Assembly: GCA_002490525.1 (NCBI GenBank)
Contig: DKUE01000037.1
Coordinates: 77,410 to 141,409 of the forward strand
Source: Ruminococcaceae bacterium UBA7212
GTDB taxonomy: Bacteria > Bacillota > Clostridia > Oscillospirales > Acutalibacteraceae
Length of the DNA stretch: 64,000 nucleotides
Direction of reading: 5' to 3'
Part shown: one piece after another, positions 59,130-64,000 of the stretch
How the letters are laid out: each line of letters opens with the position of its first letter
Numbering within the stretch: position 1 is the stretch's first letter
Program-made: the position numbers and the translations under genes
The notes under the pieces: generated by a model
Database searches by the model: none
Told to the model about the DNA's origin: nothing
Seen by the model: only the letters and a program-made list of their open reading frames with translations

Positions 59130-59831
59130 TTAAAATCCCCTTTGTAATTGTATTTTAAAAATATTTCCGTATTTTGAAAAGGAAACCGGATACAGCCGCA
59201 TATCGTTTAAAATACCGCACAGCCATAAGGGCATGGCACCGTCCGATTTAATTTCCATAATATACTGACCTTGCGGCAAAAGATATTCGCCGCTGTCTCC
59301 GGCGGAAAGACAAAGTTCCGTGCGGCGGTATCGGATATTTTTGTCAAAGGTCACGCGCAGAGTCGGTTCTTCCCTGCCGCGAAATGCTGTTCGGTCATAA
59401 GCAAGAAACAGCTTCGGCACAGGCATATACATCCGCATAAAATAATCGATTTCCGAAAAAATTTGTGACCGTGTCCACGGATGCTGTCCTGTATCCAGAT
59501 ACACCTGTAGCTGTGCACAGGTCATAGACACGCGCCGTTTATAAACCACGCCCTTACATTTTCGTTTAATTTCCAGAAATACGCAGTCTTCCGCCGACGG
59601 TACGCCGTAGCTTCGCACGCGCAGTTTCTCTTTAAACAAGGGCTTTTCAATGGAACGGCGAATCAAATCATCATTTGCCGTATCAAAATACACATTGCAA
59701 ATGGTATATTCGCCGTAGTCATCCGCCTGCATATATGTGACAAACGCCGAAAGTATCTCTTTATATTCCGTTTCAGACAGCAGATATTTCTTCTCCTGCC
59801 GTTTGAATACGGTGCGAATTGGATTACCCAT
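59130..59831 (-). CDS. VTC-domain protein, polyphosphate-polymerase-like
   Basis: This 233-residue protein has the VTC/CYTH-like tunnel fold: VFKRQEKKYLLSE near residue 7, CNVYFDTANDDLIRRSIEKP near 44, KLRVRSYG near 67, VFLEIKRKCKGVVYKRRV near 82 and a final YIMEIKSDGAMPLWL. In yeast VTC, such basic and acidic tunnel residues make polyphosphate from ATP. In bacteria the domain is cytoplasmic and its product is usually untested. AAAGGAG precedes the ATG at 59831. It is the first gene of the operon. Confidence 0.87.
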   Translation of the reverse strand: MGNPIRTVFKRQEKKYLLSETEYKEILSAFVTYMQADDYGEYTICNVYFDTANDDLIRRSIEKPLFKEKLRVRSYGVPSAEDCVFLEIKRKCKGVVYKRRVSMTCAQLQVYLDTGQHPWTRSQIFSEIDYFMRMYMPVPKLFLAYDRTAFRGREEPTLRVTFDKNIRYRRTELCLSAGDSGEYLLPQGQYIMEIKSDGAMPLWLCGILNDMRLYPVSFSKYGNIFKIQLQRGF

Positions 59832-59953
59832 ACATCCGCTCCTTTCCTTCCTTGGCACCATTATAGGAAACGGATTTTTCGGTTTTATGTGGAAAATATG
59901 TTATTCTTTTGATAGCTTTTTAAATATTTTTTGACTGCGTTCACAGTTTATTT

Positions 59954-59989
59954 GTAATTATTTTGTAATCTTTGTAAATATTTTGTAAT
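59954..59989. promoter_or_regulatory. Four phased TGTAA repeats (PhoP/OmpR-type box array)
   Basis: TGTAA starts at 59954, 59965, 59974 and 59985, giving spacings of 11, 9 and 11 bp. Read on the minus strand these are TTACA repeats, similar to Firmicutes PhoP boxes. They lie in the divergent region between the VTC operon and the Pro-rich membrane protein. Confidence 0.5.
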
Positions 59990-60093
59990 CCATTCCCGCT
60001 TTTTTCCGCTTGACGATTTCCGGAAAATCCTGTAGTATGAAGAAGGGAAAGGATTCGGGGGAACATTTGGGAGAAAGGAAAAGCAATACCGCA

Positions 60094-61104
60094 ATGTGTA
60101 TTGCAGAAACAGGTATGAGAGAACAGAAGGAAGATGTTTACACCGGTTACAGCGGCAGTTCGCCGCAACCGCTTCGAGATCCCCCTGAACACAAATGGGA
60201 AAATCGTTCGGCAAGCTCTGCGAATTTTACGCAAACACCGCCGCAGGCACCTTTTGCGCCACAGCAGAATTTTACCCCGCAGCCGCCGGTTTACCCGCAA
60301 AACAGCTACCCTACGGCACCCTATCCGCCGCAAAATAATTACGGTCAGCCGCAATACCCGCCGAACACGCCGCCGACATACGGTCAGCCGCAACAATATC
60401 CCGTCTATCCGTATGCACCGGGACAGCCGCCGAAGAAAAAAAGCGTCGGCAAAATTGTCGGCATTGTCATTGCCTGCATTGTCGCGTTCAATTTACTGAT
60501 TGGCATTATAATTTTTGCGGCGGTTTTCGGACAGTCGCCCGAAAAGAAAATCGAGGCTTATGAGCAAAGCGGCAATCTCGCCGATTTAATCTCTGCCTGC
60601 GATATTTATGACAACACGATTGCATCGCTTAACGACACACAAACTGCCGAACGGTATTTTGAGCTTGCTCTTTCGGATACCAAAGCATTTCACCGCGCGT
60701 TTGACAATGCAGATTGTGCAGATTATTACAACGGCGGGAACGATGCCTATAATCAACTGATGGCGGACTGGCTGTATCTGATGCTCAAAAACGGGCAATA
60801 TGACAAATACGTTTCCGTATTTTCACAAAAGATGAAAGAATATTCGCCGTCAGGTGAATATTATATGGACTCCTATACCTTTGCAAGCTTTGCCGAAAAC
60901 GGCTATTTTGAATTGACAGAGGAACAAAAGCAGGTTGCCCTGCGCGGCTTTGACGCCTTGATTGAAATTTCCGAAGATGAAGAAGAACGCCGCATGAATT
61001 TAAAGGAATACTATGACTTCTGTGAATCCATCGGCATGTATGACCGCGCCGACGAAATTGAGCGGCAGTTGCAGGAAGGCACCGATACACGCCCCTCTGT
61101 ATAA
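60094..61104 (+). CDS. Pro/Gln/Tyr-rich single-TM protein, unknown
   Basis: This roughly 336-residue protein has a cytoplasmic low-complexity segment (about 25-110) rich in Pro, Gln and Tyr (YPPQNNYGQPQYPPNTPPTY). A KKKSVGK stop-transfer and one TM helix (about 120-145, VGIVIACIVAFNLLIGII) follow. An extracytoplasmic helical domain of about 190 residues contains Asp/Tyr-rich repeats (CDIYDNTIASLNDTQTAERY). The start is uncertain: ATG at 60094 follows GAGAAAGGA at long spacing, and ATG at 60115 is possible. The family is unknown. It is divergent from the VTC operon and shares its TGTAA array. Confidence 0.7.
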   Translation: MCIAETGMREQKEDVYTGYSGSSPQPLRDPPEHKWENRSASSANFTQTPPQAPFAPQQNFTPQPPVYPQNSYPTAPYPPQNNYGQPQYPPNTPPTYGQPQQYPVYPYAPGQPPKKKSVGKIVGIVIACIVAFNLLIGIIIFAAVFGQSPEKKIEAYEQSGNLADLISACDIYDNTIASLNDTQTAERYFELALSDTKAFHRAFDNADCADYYNGGNDAYNQLMADWLYLMLKNGQYDKYVSVFSQKMKEYSPSGEYYMDSYTFASFAENGYFELTEEQKQVALRGFDALIEISEDEEERRMNLKEYYDFCESIGMYDRADEIERQLQEGTDTRPSV

Positions 61105-61115
61105 AAAACATACAT

Positions 61116-61149
61116 AAAAGGGAACGTCCCATACAGGGCGTTCCCTTTT
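61116..61149 (+). terminator. Intrinsic terminator after the Pro-rich protein
   Basis: AAAAGGGAACG and CCC pair with GGGCGTTCCCTTTT with one bulged base; Ts follow. Confidence 0.8.
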
Positions 61150-61157
61150 CGCTGTCA

Positions 61158-61189
61158 AAAAGACTGCCATCAACAAACAGCAGTCTTTT
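61158..61189 (-). terminator. Intrinsic terminator after the lipid kinase
   Basis: AAAAGACTGC pairs with GCAGTCTTTT; on the minus strand a T run follows, just after the kinase stop. Confidence 0.75.
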
Positions 61190-61195
61190 CCGATT

Positions 61196-62167
61196 TTATT
61201 CTGCGTGCGGTTCTTCCGACACAAAATCCTGCGGTTCTTCTTCAGAAAGCGAAACCCATTCGGGCTTTTGCGTCATGATATTTACAGCGTGCTGCAAAGA
61301 ATGTGCTTCCACTTCCAAATGCTCGCCGCCGAACTCGCCGTCTAAGGTAAAAGACGTCGGCTCGTCAAACATAAATTTAATATGCTTGCAGTGACGAATA
61401 ATTACATTCGGATTGTCCGCGACTGTTTTATGTACCATATCGTTGGCAAGCCGCAAAAGCTCTGCAGGATTCTTAAACATTTCCACCAGCACCAGTTCAT
61501 GCAAGCCATCGTCAAACTCCACGCCCATATTGTGCAGAACAGGCATACCGCCGACGGAATAGGAATTAGACGCCGCGCCGTAAAAATAATCGCCCTCAAA
61601 AAATTCGCCGTCTGCCTCCACGCGTGCATGATACGGCTTCATACGAAAGAAGTCCTTAACCGCCTGCAAATAATAAGCATTTTTGCCGATTACATTCTTG
61701 ATTTTTTGATTGGCAGAATACGAAATCGCTGTAAAATTACCGAAGCCAGCCACATAAATGAAGCTTTCTTCGCCGAATTTGCCGATATCCACAGGCTTCG
61801 GCTCACCGTTAATAATCGCCTCTACCGCCGCAAACACATCGGTCGGGATGTTCATAGAATGTGCAAAATCGTTGGTAGAGCCCATAGGCAGATAGCCGAC
61901 AGGGATATTCAGTCCCAAATCCATAATGCCGCAAACAGTCTCCTTCAGCGTACCGTCGCCGCCGCAACAAACGATAATATCAAACTCCCTGCCGCGGTTT
62001 ATCACAATGTCATAAGCATTTTTGTTAATTTGTGTACAGCAAGCAGTCACATTGTAACCAGCTTGGTCAAAGCGGTTGATCATCCGCATCATATACTGCT
62101 TGGCAAGCTTTTTGCCCGAAACGGGATTCACCACCAAAAGCATCTTTTTATTGGTTACCTGTGCCAT
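61196..62167 (-). CDS. Diacylglycerol kinase-like lipid kinase (DgkB/YegS family)
   Basis: This 323-residue kinase has KKMLLVVNPVSGKK near residue 6, the catalytic CCGGDGTLKETVCGI near 66 and the conserved MGSTNDFAHSM near 96. A C-terminal beta-sandwich ending FTLDGEFGGEHLEVE follows. DgkB-type enzymes phosphorylate diacylglycerol released by lipoteichoic acid synthesis and return it to phospholipid synthesis. The ATG at 62167 has GAGGGGG nine bases upstream, which is better than the ATG at 62176. glyS lies 19 bases upstream on the same strand. Confidence 0.9.
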   Translation of the reverse strand: MAQVTNKKMLLVVNPVSGKKLAKQYMMRMINRFDQAGYNVTACCTQINKNAYDIVINRGREFDIIVCCGGDGTLKETVCGIMDLGLNIPVGYLPMGSTNDFAHSMNIPTDVFAAVEAIINGEPKPVDIGKFGEESFIYVAGFGNFTAISYSANQKIKNVIGKNAYYLQAVKDFFRMKPYHARVEADGEFFEGDYFYGAASNSYSVGGMPVLHNMGVEFDDGLHELVLVEMFKNPAELLRLANDMVHKTVADNPNVIIRHCKHIKFMFDEPTSFTLDGEFGGEHLEVEAHSLQHAVNIMTQKPEWVSLSEEEPQDFVSEEPHAE

Positions 62168-62186
62168 AACCCGCATCCCCCTCAGT

Positions 62187-63566
62187 TTAAAAATCTATTT
62201 TTTCCGAAAACAGAGCCGCCAAAGTATCTATCGGTACGCGAACCTGTTCCATTGTGTCACGGTCACGCACAGTCACACAGCCGTCGGTTTCGCTTTCGAA
62301 GTCGTAGGTGATGCAGAACGGCGTGCCGATTTCGTCCTGACGGCGATACCGTTTGCCGATAGACCCCGTTTCATCAAAATCCACCATAAACTTTTTAGAA
62401 AGCGATTCAAAAACAGGCATTGCTTTTTCCGAAAGCTTTTTGGAAAGAGGAAGAACCGCCGCTTTATAGGGTGCAAGAACGGGGTTCAAATGCAGAACCA
62501 CGCGTGTATCGTTCTTTTCAGCGTCAATGATTTCTTCATCATATGCTTCGCAGAGCAAAGCCAACACGGTTCTGTCTAAGCCGTAGGTGGATTCAATGAT
62601 AAACGGAATGAATTTCTCATTGGTTTCAGGGTCCAGATAATCCATCTTCTGCCCGCTGTATTCCTGATGTTTGGTCAGGTCAAAATTCGTACGGTTGTGC
62701 GTACCGTTGATTTCACCCCAGCCGAACGGGAACAGGAATTCAATATCACACGCCGCTTTCGCATAATGTGCCAGCTTTTCGTGGTCATGGTAACGCAGAT
62801 GCTCCGCGGGGAGACCCAAATCTTCAAAATATTGCTTGCCGTACGCTTTAAAATATTCGTACAAATCGGTATCCGTCCCCTCTTTGCAGAAGGTCTGAAA
62901 TTCCATTTGCTCAAATTCAATGGTGCGGAACGTAAAGTTACCGGGCGTAATCTCATTGCGGAACGCCTTGCCGATTTGTCCGATGGAGAACGGCAGCTTC
63001 GCGCGCATGGAACGCTGAACATTCAGAAAGTTCACGTATTCGCCCTGCGCATTTTCGGGACGCAGATAAATCACGCTCTTGCTGTTATTCGTTACACCGC
63101 GGAATGTTTGGAACATCAGATTAAATTCGCGGATATCGGTGAAATTGTGCTTGCCGCAGTTCGGACAGGGAATACTGTGGTCCTTAATATACTGAAACAT
63201 TTCTTCTTTGGTCATGCCGTCCGCATGCGCCTCGGGGTCGAAATCGTCAATCAGATTGTCAGCACGGTGGCGCATTTTGCACTCTTTGCAGTCCAAAAGC
63301 GGGTCGGAAAACGAAGCCACATGACCGCTCGCCTCCCACACACGCGGATGCATCAAAATGTCCGCATCCACTTCGTAGCTGTTTTTGCGCTCCTGAATAA
63401 AGCGTTTTCTCCAAGTGTCCTTCACATTATTTTTAAGCCTCGCGCCCAAAGGACCGTAATCCCAAGTATTCGCAAGCCCGCCGTAAATGTCACTGCCGGG
63501 AAAAATAAAGCCCCTATTTTTGCAAAGCGCCACAATTTTTTCCATCGTTTTGTCTGTATTTTTCAT
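62187..63566 (-). CDS. glyQS: Glycyl-tRNA synthetase, dimeric (alpha2) type
   Basis: This 459-residue class II synthetase charges tRNA-Gly. The N-terminus GFIFPGSDIYGGLANTWDYGPLG and the class II motifs (IYLRPENAQGEYVNF, FRNEITP, then FIIESTYGLDR) identify the single-chain GlyRS found in many Firmicutes. A CxxC pair region (CKECKMRH near 93, CPNCGK near 135) fits the zinc-containing insertion. AAGGAAGGG precedes the ATG at 63566. No T-box is visible in the leader. Confidence 0.95.
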   Translation of the reverse strand: MKNTDKTMEKIVALCKNRGFIFPGSDIYGGLANTWDYGPLGARLKNNVKDTWRKRFIQERKNSYEVDADILMHPRVWEASGHVASFSDPLLDCKECKMRHRADNLIDDFDPEAHADGMTKEEMFQYIKDHSIPCPNCGKHNFTDIREFNLMFQTFRGVTNNSKSVIYLRPENAQGEYVNFLNVQRSMRAKLPFSIGQIGKAFRNEITPGNFTFRTIEFEQMEFQTFCKEGTDTDLYEYFKAYGKQYFEDLGLPAEHLRYHDHEKLAHYAKAACDIEFLFPFGWGEINGTHNRTNFDLTKHQEYSGQKMDYLDPETNEKFIPFIIESTYGLDRTVLALLCEAYDEEIIDAEKNDTRVVLHLNPVLAPYKAAVLPLSKKLSEKAMPVFESLSKKFMVDFDETGSIGKRYRRQDEIGTPFCITYDFESETDGCVTVRDRDTMEQVRVPIDTLAALFSEKIDF

Positions 63567-63882
63567 CAATGAACCCTTCCTTTATCTCTTTTCCGTGCAC
63601 AGCTGCAAAAACCTGTTTGCATCGGCGAAATTCCGCCTTTTTATCGGGATTGCACACACAGTTCCGCAGCTATATTCTAAAGTAAAATTTTAGCTTATTC
63701 TCAAAGATATGTCAAGGAAAATTCCAACATTTTGACAAGTAACATGCAGAATCCCAACAAAAAGCTTATTCGCAGTTACACAAGGTGACCAAACGAAATA
63801 AAAAGGCATCCGCTTCGGCGGAGCACCGTTTTCACCTTTCCCTTGATTTCGCCCTTATTTTTGAAAAATCAAAAAATAACAG
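63567..63882. other. Intergenic region between glyS and tRNA-Ala
   Basis: Apart from the glyS promoter, the stretch holds a GGCGAAATTCCGCC mini-hairpin near 63625-63640 and a TCCGC-TTCG-GCGGA tetraloop hairpin near 63809-63822. No gene or T-box was recognised in it. Confidence 0.6.
63687..63715 (-). promoter_or_regulatory. glyS promoter (minus strand)
   Basis: TTGACA (63710-63715) and TAAAAT (63687-63692) are separated by 17 bases, leaving a leader of about 115 nt without T-box features. Confidence 0.75.
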
Positions 63883-63911
63883 TTGACTTTTTGAAAACAT
63901 CGGTTTATAAT
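63883..63911 (+). promoter_or_regulatory. Promoter of the tRNA-Ala gene
   Basis: TTGACT (63883-63888) and TATAAT (63906-63911) are separated by 17 bases, 13 bases before the tRNA. Confidence 0.85.
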
Positions 63912-63924
63912 CAGTATGCTGTTT

Positions 63925-64000
63925 GGGCCCGTAGCTCAGCTGGGAGAGCGTACGGTTCGCATCCGTAAGGTCGAGAGTTCGATCCTCTTCGGGTCCACCA
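63925..64000 (+). tRNA. tRNA-Ala (anticodon CGC)
   Basis: This 76-nt cloverleaf has acceptor stem GGGCCCG/CGGGTCC, D arm GCTC-AGCTGGGA-GAGC, anticodon stem TACGG/CCGTA with loop TTCGCAT (anticodon CGC, reading GCG) and a GAGAG/CTCTT T arm with TTCGATC. A G3:U70 pair is present, the alanine identity element, and CCA is encoded at the end. Confidence 0.95.

Noticed and set aside
61382..62311. Long plus-strand open frame (309 codons)
   Set aside because: It is a shadow of the lipid kinase and the glyS end; the composition is that of a reverse frame.
62667..63572. Long open frame (301 codons) on the plus strand
   Set aside because: It is antisense to the well-supported glyS gene and has no recognisable motifs or ribosome binding site.
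63570..63715. Possible T-box for glyS
   Set aside because: No T-box consensus (GGTGG-ACC-GCG type), Stem I motif or terminator pair could be found in the glyS leader.
1..64000. Search for prophage, integrase, intact IS, CRISPR or restriction systems
   Set aside because: No integrase, terminase, capsid, Cas, methyltransferase or complete transposase was recognised; only the RAYT remnant and palindromic repeats represent mobile DNA.

Overview
The window is a chromosomal segment of an anaerobic, spore-forming, Gram-positive bacterium of the Clostridia, most likely of the Oscillospirales/Ruminococcaceae type (an inference from gene content and repeat style, not from a marker-gene search). Supporting signs are a spore-coat pair (SipL-like and SpoIVA), a reverse rubrerythrin with a PerR-type regulator, Feo ferrous-iron uptake, a dockerin-bearing secreted protein, a Firmicutes-type SOS box, a T-box leader and a TPP riboswitch. 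No prophage, integrase, complete insertion sequence or CRISPR array was found.

Layout. 1-1.5 kb: partial galM and two small membrane/secreted proteins on the minus strand. 1.8-10.5 kb: a heterodimeric ABC exporter, a P-II-like protein, an RluA pseudouridine synthase, a GNAT and a MacB/FtsX-type ABC pair. 10.6-13.7 kb: sipL-spoIVA. 13.8-16.6 kb: an ABM monooxygenase, a dockerin protein, an EEP-family protein and a DtxR-like regulator. 16.7-20 kb: the feoA-feoA-feoB-Cys-rich operon with four matching inverted repeats. 20.3-26.7 kb: a broken phosphotransferase, NUDIX, GNAT and a divergent type IIA topoisomerase pair. 26.7-31.2 kb: DUF1653/YnzC, cca, rubrerythrin/PerR and Xre-comF. 31.2-34.6 kb: a T-box leader, a RAYT transposase remnant and valS. 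34.6-40.6 kb: an A/T-rich glycosidase-like gene convergent with a GH38 alpha-mannosidase. 40.6-46.7 kb: folC, exoA, an unknown membrane-anchored protein, a HAD phosphatase, RNase HI and a GPH sugar transporter. 46.9-53.4 kb: DUF5131, pyk, a Nim-like flavoprotein, small unknowns, SOS-controlled dinB and an HTH-membrane protein. 53.4-56.4 kb: a thiamine-precursor ABC transporter under a TPP riboswitch. 56.5-61.1 kb: a VTC/DUF4956/Cthe_2159-like surface operon and a divergent Pro-rich membrane protein. 61.2-64 kb: a lipid kinase, glyS and tRNA-Ala(CGC).

How it fits together. Most genes are housekeeping or envelope functions in short operons separated by clear intrinsic terminators. Several regulatory circuits can be read directly: a DtxR-like regulator with feo operators, PerR with its own promoter, LexA with dinB, a T-box with valS, and TPP with the thi transporter. 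The most promising poorly described unit is the VTC-DUF4956-Cthe_2159 operon, whose divergent upstream region carries four phased TGTAA repeats resembling PhoP/OmpR-type boxes. The window also carries a composite palindromic intergenic repeat in several copies and a decayed RAYT-type transposase, which may be a relic of the machinery that spread such repeats.
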